Numbered from the stretch's first letter, positions 13,155 to 25,059 are shown. The stretch: 64,000 nt of DNA from Zantedeschia hybrid cultivar (GCA_030544215.1 JARZZO010000014.1:40329734-40393733), one strand, 5' to 3'. A program made the numbers and translations. The notes: generated by a model from the letters alone, not told the origin.

Positions 13155-13475
13155 CACGTCGAGCGGGCTCGACGTGGTTTAAACGGCGTCCAGCGAGGCA
13201 GACGCGTTTTAGCTTGTGCCACGTGGGTGCCACGTGGACTGGCTTTGGGCCGCGAAAGTACAGCCCTGACATGTCGTCTGAACGGCGTCCGCGAGGGACG
13301 ACGCCTTTCAGACTGCGACCCTGGGTTGTCAGTGTACGGCGCCAATCTTGTCGTCTGAACGGCGTCTTGGTTGGACGACGCATTTCAGACTGCTATCAGA
13401 GCAATTCAGAGTCCTGTCAGAGCGGCCGTCATGTCAACCGATAGGCGTCCGTACATGTCGACGCGTTTTAGCCGG
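13155..13475 (+). repeat. GGCGTC/GACGCC inverted-repeat cluster 1 in GA 5' LTR
   Basis: A run of short inverted repeats with arms built on (G/C)GCGTCG and CGACGC(C/G). The first is CACGTCGAG (13155-13163), loop CGGG, CTCGACGTG (13168-13176), a perfect nine-base stem. Later units follow the pattern CTGAACGGCGTC...GACGCCTTTCAG. Equivalent clusters occur at the same place in every chromovirus LTR in the window. Confidence 0.8.
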
Positions 13476-14019
13476 TCTCTGGTTAACCCCCCGAGCCTTC
13501 CCTCTTTTCCTCATTTTCTTCCTTCTCTCTTTCTCTCCACCCTACCTCCGGCGACACCCTTTTCCCCTCTTTCTTTCCTTCCACCACTTCGTCTTTCCCT
13601 CCAACTCCATCAACCACTTAGCTCTCGCCTCTACCACCACCACTTCCTCCGCGGTGTTTTACTCTCCGGACGGCGGCCGACGTCCCGGTAGACTAAGGAC
13701 GACCTCGGCGGTACCGGCGGCGGCGTGGGGCGAGACGGGCGGACGGCTTGGAGCTTGGAGGAGTTCAAGTAACCGGTAGGGTGACGGTTCCCATAGTGTT
13801 GTGTTTTAAACCATGTTTCCCCCGTTTAAAGCATGTTATGGATCTTTGGTTTTGGGGTAGAATGAGCATGTTAGGGGATTTTCTTTGATGGGAATGGGAG
13901 TTTCTATGGATATGGATTCATGATGGCTTGGTTTGCCCTCTTTCTCCTCTGTTTTTGGGGTTTTTGGGGGTGGAAAGGGAGCCCTCGGGCTCGAGACAGA
14001 TCCTGGTTTCTGGTGCTAA

Positions 14020-14395
14020 AAGACGTCGTGCATGGACGATGCCTTTTAGAAGGGCGTCGGGCCATCACGATGCCTTTTAGACAGAAATCGTTCCATTAGG
14101 GCTCTGTCAGTTCGGGGATTCTGGCGTTGAAAGACGTCATGCCTGTACGACGTGATTTGGAATAGCGTCGGGACACCATGATGCCTTTTAAGGCAGAAAT
14201 CTCCCGATTAAGGTTTTCTGTTAATTCTGGATTTCCTGTTAATCGGCGTCTGAGGATGTCGATGCCTTCTAAAAGGTGGCTACCTGTAGCGACGCCTTTT
14301 AGGCCAGATTCTGAGGACAGTATTTCATGAACTAGTTTAGGGTGCTTGAATGGCGTCGGCCTTGGGCGACGCGATTCAAGACAAAACCACACTAA
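14020..14395 (+). repeat. GGCGTC/GACGCC inverted-repeat cluster 2 in GA 5' LTR
   Basis: Second cluster, with units such as AAAAGACGTCGTGCATGGAC...GATGCCTTTTAG and GAATGGCGTCGGCC...GGGCGACGCGATTC near 14350-14385. Unit ends often read TTTTA or TTCAA. Several units show mutations in one arm only. The same order is found at 30655-31025 in the 3' LTR. Confidence 0.75.
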
Positions 14396-15023
14396 TCCAT
14401 GCCAGTAAAATGTGTTTACACTATTAGATAGTTGGTTATATGCATGCTTTAGTAGACTCGATAATAATGAACTCTTCGTGACCGGATGGCACTGCGTTGT
14501 ATGTCGTGCGACCGTGGACTTCTTCCGTGACCGGATCGCACCGTGCCGTGTTTTATGTTTCGGTGTACCTAGAGTGACAGTTGTAGCGTTCTACGCCCTG
14601 TGTCGGTGCGGAGGGACACAGCGCTGACGGGAGCAGTGGCGGGGTGACGCCTAGTGGAGAGGGTCACCTGGTGAACCCCGGGGTTAGATAGCTTGTACCG
14701 GTGTCGGAGTGGTACCTTTTGGAGTGTCACTCGTGCTGGGGGAAGGAGTAACCACCTGAGCCAGTTGGGCCGGAGTAGCCAGCGTGCTATCCGAGGGGTT
14801 ACTGTTTGGTCTCAGCGGGTCGGTGTTTCCCATTTTCGTTGGGTGGTTGACGCGTTTTAAGGATACGCTGATTACGGATTCCCTGATAAATTGGAATTAT
14901 GCATGATAATTATACTTCGAATGCATGTGATTCACATTGAAATTTAGGTGTAGTAATTACCGCTTTACTTGGTTACTATATCTCCGCTGTACTTTGCACT
15001 TGTGGGTGTGTGTGTGGGCAGTG

Positions 15024-15161
15024 GGGATCGAAGGATCCCTACTAAGTCTTCTCGTTGAGACTCACCCCTGCGGTTTTCAGGTGAGGACTCCCGACAGACT
15101 TAGCGAGGAGTGTGCGGCTGTGTGTTGAGCGCCGACGGCTGTTGTTCCGGGGTATGCCCCG
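15024..15161 (+). other. Three conserved hairpins near the 3' end of the GA LTR
   Basis: Hairpin a: GGGATC (15024-15029), loop GAAG, GATCCC (15034-15039). Hairpin b: AGTCT (15045-15049)...AGACT (15058-15062). Hairpin c: CGGGG, loop TATG, CCCCG (15148-15161). All three recur in each LTR that contains this part. In G0 and GD, hairpin b has the paired change GAGCC/GGCTC. They lie in the presumed R-U5 part, so they would be at the 5' end of the RNA; that placement is inferred. Confidence 0.65.
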
Positions 15162-15423
15162 ATGTAGTTGTTATTTTATTCCTGGCCTGTATGTATAATC
15201 ATTTCTATTATGTTGGAGTATGCAATTATTTGCTGTATCGAGTCGCATTGTAATAACTTTTAAATTTCTGCATTTTCCTTTCAATTCAATGCGATGTGAA
15301 TGTTTAGCTTAGTTTATTATTTATTTCCCATACTTACTTAGATCCTGGTTTGGTTCCAAATTAATGATTCGGTACCCATTTAGTAATCGGATCCCCGATT
15401 ATAGGGTGGCGGGTCGTTACAGT

Positions 15424-15435
15424 TGGTATCAGAGC
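15424..15435 (+). promoter_or_regulatory. GA primer-binding site
   Basis: TGGTATCAGAGC, two bases after the 5' LTR, complementary to initiator-Met tRNA. Confidence 0.93.
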
Positions 15436-15578
15436 ATTCGGTCTGGCAAATAAATGAATAACTAGGTTAAATGTCGTGAGTCCGGCAAATAATTACATTA
15501 TCCCGTACAGGCACGATGGTAGTATAGGTTTTAGGATTCTAACTAGAACTTTTCGATTTTGTGTCTGTAGGCGATTAG

Positions 15579-18156
15579 ATGGCTCCTAGGAAGAGGGTGC
15601 CGATTATTCGAGAGCGGGGAGATGTCCCTAGTGGTTCTGAGGCCGGTAGGCCGAGTGTAGAATAGTTCATGGAGGCTATGATGGACACTATGGCTCGATA
15701 TCAGACCCGAGACCCTAGTGAGAGTTCCAGCACTCGGGGAGGGTCTACAGCTACACTAGAGAGATTTCTGAAGCTGAGGCCACCTCACTTCACCGGTCGT
15801 CCCGACCCCAATGAGGCTGTTCACTGGCTTAGGGAGATGGAGAAGACTTTCGATACTATGGATTGTGCAGCGGTTGAGAAGACTCCGTTAGCTACCTTCA
15901 TGTTGAAGGATAGCGCCTATGATTGGTGGACCACCTTGAAGAGTTTGTCTTATGAGGATAGGGGTCTTAGAGAGATTTCTTGGGAGACTTTTGTGAAGGA
16001 ATTCAATGCGCAGTATTTTCCTAGGCATGTCCAGAGGGCCAAGGAGAGGGAATTTATGGAGCTGACTCAGGGGGGTATGACAGTACTCGAGTACCAGGCG
16101 AAGTTTGTTTCGCTTGGGAGGTTTGTACCCTTCATCTCAGGAGACGAGGAGCGACGTACTGAGAGGTTTGTGGATGGGCTGAGGCTCAGTCTGAGGAACT
16201 TTGTGGCATCTCACTGTTGTACAGACTTGGCATCAGCAGTTAGGTGTGCAGCAGCAGTGGAGGCACAGCAGAATCGGTCAGCTCGGGAGAGAGGACTGAC
16301 TGCTCAGGGACCAGCTCGTGGCAGGGGTAAGGCAGCGGCAGCAGCCCCTTCGTCCGGATCAGGATCGTCGTCACTCGGCTCCAGATTTAGGAGATTCTTC
16401 CGAGGCGGTGGCAGCAGTAGTGGCAGCAGCGGTAGTAGCAGACCCAGGCAGGATCAGCAGAGCCAGTCGGTGTCCAGCGCCCAGCAGGAGCCAGCTCAGA
16501 GGCTTCCAGCAGTTTGTCAGCACTGTGGTGGTACTCATGGTGGGACTCAGTGTCCTGCTTTCTCTGGGAGATGCTATACTTGTGGCCAGCAGGGTCACGT
16601 GGCGAGGTTTTGCCCGCAGGGGCGTGGCCAGAGGCAAGGGCCAGCTGATCAGAAGAAGCCGAGGACCCAACGGAGAGTGTTGGCTATCACCAGGAAGGAG
16701 GCTCGTGCGTCCAACTTGGTGGAAGGTACACTTTCTGTCCTTGGGAACTCTGCACATGTGTTGATTGATTCAGGTGCTTCGCATTCTTTCATTTCTGAGC
16801 AGTTTATAGATGTTCTTTCTGCACCCGTTGATGAGCTATCTGATGGATTGATGGTAGAGGTTCCTTCTGAGGATTTCATGTTATCTTATAATTGTTTGAG
16901 GGATGTTCCCTTAACCATTGAGGGCTATGAGTTACCCGCCCAGTTGGTCGTGCTTGCCATTCGTGACTTTGATATCATCCTAGGCATGGATTGGTTGGAA
17001 GCTCATTATGCTGAGGTGGACTGCCACAGGAAGAGGGTGCGTTTCTCTATTCCGGACATCCCGACCTTCTACTTCCAAGGTATTAGGCTCTCTTCTCGAG
17101 GTATTCTTATTTCTACCTTTAAGGCTCAGAGGTTGCTTGCTGGTGGTTGTGAGGCCTTCCTTGCCTCTGTTGTTGTTTCCGATGTCCGTGATAGTCCCAG
17201 TCCTTGGGAGGTGCCTGTAGTGTGTGACTTTGTAGATGTGTTTCCTGAGGAGTTGCCTGGCCTTCCTCCTCAGCGAGAGGTCGAGTTTACCATTGAGCTG
17301 GCACCGGGTACGGTACCCTTGTCTAAGGCCCCATATCGGATGGCACCAGCCGAACTCGCTGAGTTGAAGGCGCAGTTGCAGGAGTTACTGGATAAGGGTT
17401 TCATTCGTCCCAGCACTTCTCCGTGGGGTGCTCCAGTTCTATTTGTCAGGAAGAAGGACGGTTCCTTGAGGTTATGCATTGATTATAGACAGCTGAACCA
17501 AGTGACGATAAAGAACAAGTACCCACTTCCAAGGATCGATGATTTGATGGATCAGCTGCAGTCTGCGAAGGTATTTTCTAAGATTGACCTGAGATCTGGA
17601 TATTATCAGATGAGGATCCGTGATGTCGATGTTAGTAAGACGGCTTTTAGGACTCAGTATGGACATTATGAGTTTTTGGTTATGCCATTCGGCTTGACCA
17701 ATGCTCCGGCAGCCTTTATAGATCTGATCAACCGAGTCTTTAGGGCCTATCTGGATCAGTTTGTGGTGGTATTCGTCGATGATATTTTGATATATTCTTC
17801 TATGGACATTATGAGTTTTTGGTTATACCTTTCGGCTTGACTAATGCTCCGGCAGCCTTTATAGATCTGATGAACCGAGTCTTTAGGGCCTATCTGGATC
17901 AGTTTGTGGTGGTATTCGTCGATGATATTTTGATATATTCTTCTTCTGAGGAAGAGCACGCCACTCATCTTCGGGTGGTGTTGCAGGTCCTGAGGGAGCA
18001 CCAACTCTATGCCAAGTTTAGCAAGTGTGAATTCTGGCTAGACAAGGTACACTTCCTGGGGAATGTCATTTCTGGCGAGGGCATCGCAGTGGATCCAGCC
18101 AAGATCGAGGCAGTAATGAATTGGAGCAGGCCAACTTCAGTGACTGAGATAAGGAG
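15579..18156 (+). pseudogene. gag-pol: GA gag-pol, first part (gag, protease, most of RT)
   Basis: ATG at 15579 (MAPRKRVPII). A TAG at 15663-15665 replaces the glutamine of the PSVEQF motif (CAG to TAG). From 15669 a long frame encodes capsid, a CCHC knuckle (CYTCGQQGHVARFC, near 16580-16620), protease DSGAS (16767-16781) and RT up to FVDD at 17772-17783. A 143-base tandem duplication then shifts the frame, and a second FVDD occurs at 17915-17926. The gene is cut after 18156 by GB and continues at 27545. It would encode a chromovirus polyprotein. The stop and the duplication make it non-functional. Confidence 0.92.
17659..17944 (+). repeat. 143-base tandem duplication inside GA reverse transcriptase
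   Basis: Copy 1 is 17659-17801, copy 2 is 17802-17944. Both begin ATGGACATTATGAG and end ATATATTCTTCT. Each carries the RT catalytic FVDD. The unit length is not a multiple of three, so the frame breaks. The copies differ by a few substitutions (for example GCCATTCGGC versus ACCTTTCGGC). Confidence 0.93.
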
Positions 18157-19192
18157 TGTAACGACCCGCCACCCTATAATCGGGGATCCGATTACTAAAT
18201 GGGTACCGAATCATTAATTTGGGACCAAACCAGGATCTAGTAAGTCTGGGAAATAAATAATAAACTAAGCTAAACATTCACATCGCATTGAAAGTGCAGG
18301 AAATTAAAATTATTACAATGCGACTCGATTACAGCAAATAATTACATACTCCATCTGAAAAGAAATAATTAAACATACAGGCCAGAAATAAATGACAACT
18401 ACATCGGGGCATACCCCGGAACAACTGCCGAAGAAGCACAACACACGGCCGCACACGCCGCTCTAAGTCTGCTGGGAGTCCTCACCTGAAAACCGCAGGG
18501 GTGAGTCTCAAGAACAAGACTCAGTAGGGATCCTTCGATCCCCACTGCCCACGCACACACCCACAAGTGTATAGTACAACTAACGGTGAAGTAACAAGTG
18601 TAATGGCAGGTACAATTCCTAATTCTCTACGTGAGAATACATGCAATCGCAGTTATAATAATCATGCACATTCTAAACCAGCCGTTAGAAAATCTACAAC
18701 CGTCATCTCGATAGAACTCACCGACCGTGCAAACAACGGTGGGGAAAACCTCGACCCGCTGAGACCAAGGAGTAGCCCCTCGGATAGCACGCTCGCTACT
18801 CCGGCCCAACTGGCTCAGGTGACTACCCCTTCCCCCAGCATGAGTGACTCTCCGAATGTACCACTCCGACACCGGTACTAGCTGACCCCGGGGTTCACCA
18901 GGTGACCCTCTCTCACTAGGCGTCACCCCGCCCACGCCCCCACCGGCGCTGTGCTCACGCCCCCACCAGCACAGGGTGATAAAGTGCTACAATGTCACTC
19001 CAGGTCCACAGTAACTGAAAATCCAACACAGTGCGATCCGGTCACGTGAAAAGCCCGCGATCGCATAACACACATAGAATCATCCGATCATGAGGAATCC
19101 ATCTCTTTCGGGTGCACTAAAACATGTGCTAACCATCTAACTAGCAGTATGAATACGTTTTACTAGCATGCATTAGTGAGATTCTGTCTTGA

Positions 19193-19556
19193 ATCGCGTC
19201 GACCAAGGTCGACGCCATTCAGGCCCCAAGTACAGGTTTATATAAATCAGTCTTCAGATTCTGGCCTTAAAAGGCGTCGACACCAGTAGTCGCCTTTTAA
19301 AAGGCGTCGACATCCCCATACGCCATTCAACACGAAAATCCGGAATTTCCAAGAGCTTTATTCAGGGGATTTCTGTGGTTAAAACGCGTCATGGACGCCT
19401 GACGCCATTCAAAAATTCGTCGTTTACCCATGACGCCATTTAGCCACAGAATCCCCGACCTGGCAGTCTGCCTGTCAGTCGATTTCCTGTCTAAAAGGCG
19501 TCGTGATGGTCCGACGCCCTTCAAAAAGGCGTCGTCCATGCACGACGTCTTTCAGC
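19193..19556 (-). repeat. Inverted-repeat cluster 2 in GB 3' LTR
   Basis: Seven head-to-tail inverted repeats. The best is GAATCGCGTCGACC, centre AA, GGTCGACGCCATTC near 19193-19222, an almost perfect palindrome. Others start near 19267, 19300, 19381, 19411, 19491 and 19522, with arms AAAAGGCGTCG and CGACGCCTTTTA or CGACGCCATTCAA. Neighbouring units touch or nearly touch, so much of this stretch is stem sequence. Confidence 0.8.
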
Positions 19557-20093
19557 CCCAGGAACCAGGAACGCCCTAAACCCGAGGGCTCCCTTTCCAA
19601 CCCCAAATAACCCCAAAAATCATTCAAACTGGAGGGGAAACGGAGAGCAAGACAATTCATAGGCAAACACCCCCATAGAGAACCTAAACATGCTCATCCT
19701 AAACCCCCAAAACCGAAGATCTACCACATGCATATCGAGGAAAACATGATTTAAACACAACGCTGCGGGGAACGTCACGCTACCGGACACTCGAACTCCA
19801 CCAAGCTCCACGTCGTTCACCCTTCTCGCCCCACGCCGCCGCCGGTACCGCCGTGGTCGTCCTTGCTCCACCGTGACGTCGGCCGCCGTCCGGAGAGTAG
19901 AACGCCGTAGTGGAAGTGGAGGTGGTAGTGGTATGAGTTAGGTAGAGGATGGAGTGGAGGGAGAGGCGAAATGGTGGGAGGAAAAGAGGGAGGAGGAGGT
20001 GGTCGCCGCCGGTCGCCGGAGGAGGAGGAGAGAGGGAGAGTAGGAGAAAATGAGGGAAAGAAGGAGGGCTCGCGGGGGTAACAAGGAACTGGT

Positions 20094-20395
20094 TAAAACG
20101 CGTCGACATCTACAGACGCCTATCAGGTGACAAGACGGCCGCTCTGACAAGATTCTGAAACGCGTCGTCCTACACAGACGCCATTCAGACAACTTGTCAG
20201 GGCCGTACTCTGACACACCCAGAGTCGCAGTCTGAAAGGCGTCGTCCTTCGCAGACGCCGTTCAGAGGACCTGACAGGGCCGTACCCACGCGGCCCAAGG
20301 CCAACCCCCGCGGCTCCCACGTGGCAGCACCTGAAACGCGTCTGCCAAGGTGGACGCCGTTTAAAACGCGTCTCTAGGTCCTGACGCGATTCAAC
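20094..20395 (-). repeat. Inverted-repeat cluster 1 in GB 3' LTR
   Basis: Five units near 20094, 20155, 20232, 20331 and 20362. Example: CTGAAAGGCGTC (20232-20243) pairs at 11 of 12 positions with GACGCCGTTCAG (20254-20265). Together with the other cluster this LTR holds about a dozen units. Confidence 0.8.
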
Positions 20396-20474
20396 TCAGA
20401 ACTTCCGCCCCCCACAAGGATTAGAACAACAGGGTCCGACCCGAAAACCGGATCCGAAAGTCTCGATCCTTACA

Positions 20475-20490
20475 TTCTCCCCCCCTTAAA
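20475..20490 (-). promoter_or_regulatory. GB polypurine tract
   Basis: Minus strand TTTAAGGGGGGGAGAA directly next to the 3' LTR. It primes plus-strand DNA synthesis. Confidence 0.9.
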
Positions 20491-20562
20491 GAAATTTCGT
20501 CCTCAAAATTGACTGCTGGAATTCAACAAGGTCAAAACAAGGATACAAGTTTACAATAAAAC

Positions 20563-23500
20563 TCACGAGAAGAGGTAAGGGAACTGCTCCCGCATCTCAT
20601 CCTCTCGCTCCCAGGTTGCCTCACCTCCGGAGCGGTACTGCCAAATCACTTTGATCAGCGGTACAACCTTGTTCCGCAAGACCTGCTCTCTGCGATCCTC
20701 AATACGAACCGGGTACTCTGGAAATGACAGGTCCTCAGCGACCTCCAACTCTGAAAAGTCCAACACATGGGACGGATCCTGAACATACTTCCTCAACAAG
20801 GACACGTGGAACACATCGTGCACTCCTGCCAGATTAGGCGGCAAGGCCAACTGATACGCGGTTTCCCCGATTCGAGCAAGAATGGGAAAAGGTCCAATAT
20901 AACACGGACTCAGCTTGCCTCGCTTCCCGAATCTCATCACACCCTTGGAGGGTGAAACTCGGAGAAACACGTGGTCCCCAACCTCAAACTCAAGTGGTCT
21001 CCGTCGGATGTCGGCATAACTTTTCTGTCTACTCTGAGCTGCGGTCAACCTCTGCTGAACTGTCTTGGCGACCTCAGCACACTGCTGTACCAACTCAGGT
21101 CCTGCAATCTGCCTCTCACCGATCTCAGACCAACACATCGGTGATCGACACGGCCGCCCATACAAAGCCTCATAAGGCGCCATGCCGATGCTAGAATGGT
21201 AGCTGTTGTTGTAGGCAAATTCCACAGTGGACAAATGTTGTTCCCACGAACCTCCCCAGTCTAGGCAACACGCCCTGAGCATATCCTCCAAGGTCTGAAT
21301 AGTCCTCTCCGACTGCCCGTCAGTCTCGGGATGATAGGCCGAGCTGAAAGCCAACTGAGTCCCCAACGCCTGCTGAAAGCTCTTCTAGAATCTGGAAGTA
21401 AACCTCGGATCTCGATCTGATACAATGGACAAAGGGACCCCGTGCAGAGAGATGATCCGGTCTACAAACAACTTTGCCAGTTTGCCGACTGACCAGTCCT
21501 TCCTAATAGCTAGGAAGTGTGCCGACTTGGTCAGCCGATCAACGATGACCCAGATAGCGTCTCTTCTGCTAGGGGATGCGGGCAATCCCATCACAAAGTC
21601 CATCGTCACATGTTCCCATTTCCACTCAGGAATCGGCAAGGGTTGCAGCAACCCTCCAGGTCTCTGATGCTCGGCTTTAACCTGCTGACATGTCATACAT
21701 CTAGCCACGTACTCAGCCACATCTCTCTTCATACCGGGCCACCAGAAGTGCCTCATCAAACAGTGATACATCTTTGTTGTCCCGGGATGCACTGCATACC
21801 TCGAACGGTGCGCCTCATCAAGAACACATCTGCGCACATCTTCCTCAGTCGGAACATAGAGTCTCCCTCTGAATCTGACGGTACCATCATCCCACAACTC
21901 AACCTCAGACCTCTGGAGAATCTGGGGTAACTCTGCATCTGCCCTCTGAGCCTCAATCACAGCATGGTACACAGCCAGTCTCACAGTCAAGCTAACAAGT
22001 ACTGCTCTATCTTCTTCACGTGGAACCCTAAAGGAGGATTCCACCACCGGCTCAAATAATTTCCACTCCCGAACCATAAGGTATGACATGACAGTTTTCC
22101 GACTCAAAGCGTCTGCCACCACATTCGCCTTGCCCGGATGATAGGAAAGGTCAAAGTCATAATCTTTAATAAACTCCATCCACCTTCGCTGCCTCAGGTT
22201 CAGGTCTCTCTGAGTGAACACATATTTCAGGCTCTTGTGATCTGTAAAAACCTGAAATTTCTCCCCATACAAGTAATGCCTCCAGATCTTCAGTGCAAAC
22301 ACCACAGCTGCAAGCTCCAAATCATGAGTAGGATAGTTTTCTTCATGCCTCTTCAGCTGCCGAGAAGCATAAGCAACTACCCTGCCATGCTGCATAAGGA
22401 CTGCCCCCAATCCTCGACGGGACGCATCCGAGTAAACCACAAATCCACCTGACCCAGATGGAAGCACCAGCACTGGGGCTGACATGAGACGAGTTTTTAG
22501 CTCAATAAAACTCTGCTCACAATCCTCAGTCCACACGAAACGAACTCCCTTTCGAGTCAGTCTCGACAAGGGGGCCGCTATCGAAGAAAATCCCTGAACA
22601 AACTGTCTGTAATATCCGGCAAGCCCCAGAAAGCTCCTGATCTCGGTCACTGAAGTCGGCCTGTTCCAGTCCATCACTGCCTCTATCTTCGCTGGGTCTA
22701 CTGCGATACCCTCACCAGAAATAACGTGCCCAAGAAAGTGCACCTCGCTCAGCCAAAATTCACATTTGCTGAACTTGGCATAAAGTTGGTGCTCCCTTAG
22801 GACCTGCAACACTGCCCGAAGATGAGCAGCGTGTTCTTCCTCAGAAGAAGAATAGATCAGAATGTCATCAACAAACACAACCACAAACTGGTCCAGGTAG
22901 GTCCTGAAGACTCGGTTCATCAGATCCATAAAAGTCGCCGGAGCATTGGTTAAGCCAAAGGGCATAACCAGAAACTCATAGTGCCCATACCGAGTCCTGA
23001 ACGCCGTCTTACTAACATCCACATCTCTGATTCTCATCTGATAGTATCCAGATCTTAGATCGATCTTGGAAAACACCCTCGCGGTCTGCAGCTGATCCAT
23101 CAAGTCATCGATCCTAGGAAGCGGGTACTTATTCTTTATTGTCACCTGGTTCAGCTGCCTATAATCGATGCACAACCTCAAAGAACCATCCTTCTTCCTG
23201 ACAAACAGAACTGGAGCACCCCATGGAGATGTACTGGGACGAATAAAACCCTTGTCCAGCAACTCCTGCAACTGCGCCTTCAACTCAGCGAGTTCGGCTG
23301 GCGCCATCCGATACGGGGCCTTAGACAAGGGCGCCGTACCTGGTGCAAGCTCGATGGTGAACTCAACCTCACGCTGTGGAGGAAGGCCAGGCAGCTCTTC
23401 CGGAAACACATCTACGAAATCACAGACAACAGGCACCTCCCAAGGACTGGGACTAGCACGGACATCAGAAACAACAACAGAGGCAAGAAAAGCCTCACAG

Positions 23501-25059
23501 CCACCAGCAAGCAACCTCCGTGCCTTAAAGGCAGAAATAAGGATGCCCCGAGGAGAAAGCCTAATACCTTGGAAGAAGAAGGTCGGGATGTCCGGAATAG
23601 AGAAGCGCACCCTCTTCCTGAGGCAGTCTACCTCCGCATAATAGGCTTCCAACCAATCCATACCCAGGATGATATCAAAGTCACGAATAGCAAGTACGAC
23701 CAACTGGGCAGGTAGCACATGACCCTCAATGGTCAAGGGAACACTCCTCAGACAATTATAGGATATCATGAAGTCTCCAGAAGGAACTTCCACCATCAGA
23801 CCATCAGATAACTCATCAACGGGTGCAGAAAGAATATCTAGAAACTGCTCAGAAATAAAAGAATGCGAAGCACCCGAATCGATCAACACGTGCGCAGAGT
23901 TCCCAAGGACAGAGAGTGTACCTTCCACCAAGTTGGACGTGCGAGCCTCCCTCCTGGTGATAGCTAGAACTCTCCCCTGGGTCCTCGGCTTCTTCTGGTC
24001 ACCTGAACCATGTCCCTGACCATACCCCTGCGGGCACTGCCTCGCCAAGTGGCCCTGCTGGCCGCAAGCGAAACATCTCCTGGGAAGAGTGGGACACTGA
24101 GTCCCGCCATGGGCACCACCACACTGCTGACAAACTGCCGGAAGCCTCTGAGCTGGCTCCTGCTGTGCACTGGACACTGTCTGACTCTGCTGCCCCTGTC
24201 TGGGCCGGCTGCTGCCGCTACTGCTGCCACCACCCCTGAAAAATCTCCTGAATCGGGAGCCGAGAGAGGACGATCCTGATCCGACTGAAGGAGCCGGTGC
24301 CGCTGCTTTACCCCTGCCCCGAGATGGCCCCTGGACAGTCTGCCCTCTCTCCCGGGCCGACTGGATCTGCTGAGCCTCTACAGCTGCTGTACGCCTAACT
24401 GCTGATGCCAAGTCTGTACAACAATGGGACGCCACGAAGTTCCTCAAACTGAGCCTAAGCCCATCCACAAACCTCTCCGCGCGACGTTCCTCGTCCTGAG
24501 ATATGAAAGGCACGAACCGTCCCAGCGAAACAAACTTCGCCTCGTACTCAAGCACCGTCATGCTCCCCTGCGTCAGATCCATGAACTCCCTCTCCTTGGC
24601 CCTCTGAACGTGTCTAGGGAAATACTGAGCGTTGAACTCCTTGACAAAGGTCTCCCAAGATATTTCCCTAAGACTCCTGTCCCCATAAGACAAACTCTTC
24701 AGTGTAGTCCACCAGTCATAGGCGCTATCCTTCAGCATGAAGGTAGCCAGCGGGGTCCTCTCTACTGCCGCACAGTCCATGGTATCAAAAGTCTTCTCAA
24801 TCTCTCTAAGCCAATGAATGGCCTCGTCAGGGTCGGGACGACCGGTGAAGTGAGGTGGCCTCAGCTTCAAGAACCTCTCCAGTGTAGCTGTGGTCCCTCC
24901 CCGAGTACTAGAACCCTCGCTAGGATCTCGTGTCTGATATCTAGCCATGGTATCCATCATGGCTTCCATAAACTGCTCAACACTCGGCCTCCCTGCCTCG
25001 GGCCCACTAGGGGCATCTCCCCTCTCTCGAATAACTGGCATCCTCTTCCTGGGAGCCAT
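20563..25059 (-). CDS. gag-pol: GB gag-pol polyprotein, one in-frame TAG
   Basis: 4497 bases, open from ATG at 25059 to TGA at 20563-20565 except for a TAG at 21385-21387, where related copies have Trp (FTSRFWKSFQ). Residues, approximate: capsid 50-210; CCHC knuckle CFACGQQGHLARQC 329-342; protease DSGAS 394-398; RT about 590-780 with FVDD 729-732; RNase H about 865-990 with VVYSDAS; integrase from about 1090 with HPGTTKMYHC...CMTC and MDFVMG. The C-terminal part after the stop has the integrase end and a chromodomain-like tail (VIWQYRSGGEATWERE). It encodes virus-like-particle protein and replication enzymes of a chromovirus. The single nonsense change (CCA to CTA on the plus strand) would remove the integrase C-terminus and tail unless read through. 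Confidence 0.93.

Larger units (their letters stand above)
13070..15421 (+). repeat. GA 5' LTR
   Basis: 2352 bases. Layout: hairpin cluster 1 (13155-13475), a CT-rich stretch (13480-13640), GC-rich sequence, a plain stretch, hairpin cluster 2 (14020-14395), then conserved hairpins close to the 3' end. Unlike the 3' LTR it lacks the shortened repeat of about 78 bases. Open frames in the CT-rich part shift between copies and are not convincing genes. Confidence 0.94.
18157..20474 (-). repeat. GB 3' LTR
   Basis: 2318 bases. It lacks the ten bases that the 5' LTR has near 25351-25361, where the right copy contains an additional GAATTGAAAT-like repeat. It contains both inverted-repeat clusters and the terminal hairpins (GAGTCT/AGACTC near 18505-18523, GGGATC/GATCCC near 18527-18543, GGGG/CCCC near 18405-18418). 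Confidence 0.95.

Noticed and set aside
13348..13779. A possible conserved small gene of about 105-145 codons inside the chromovirus LTRs (also at 30013-30420, 19780-20109, 26850-27179, 45876-46265, 53163-53483)
   Set aside because: The frames start with similar serine/proline-rich peptides, but different copies stay open in different frames and end differently (SSSNR versus EEFK). The stretch is CT- then GC-rich with few stop triplets, which explains the open frames.
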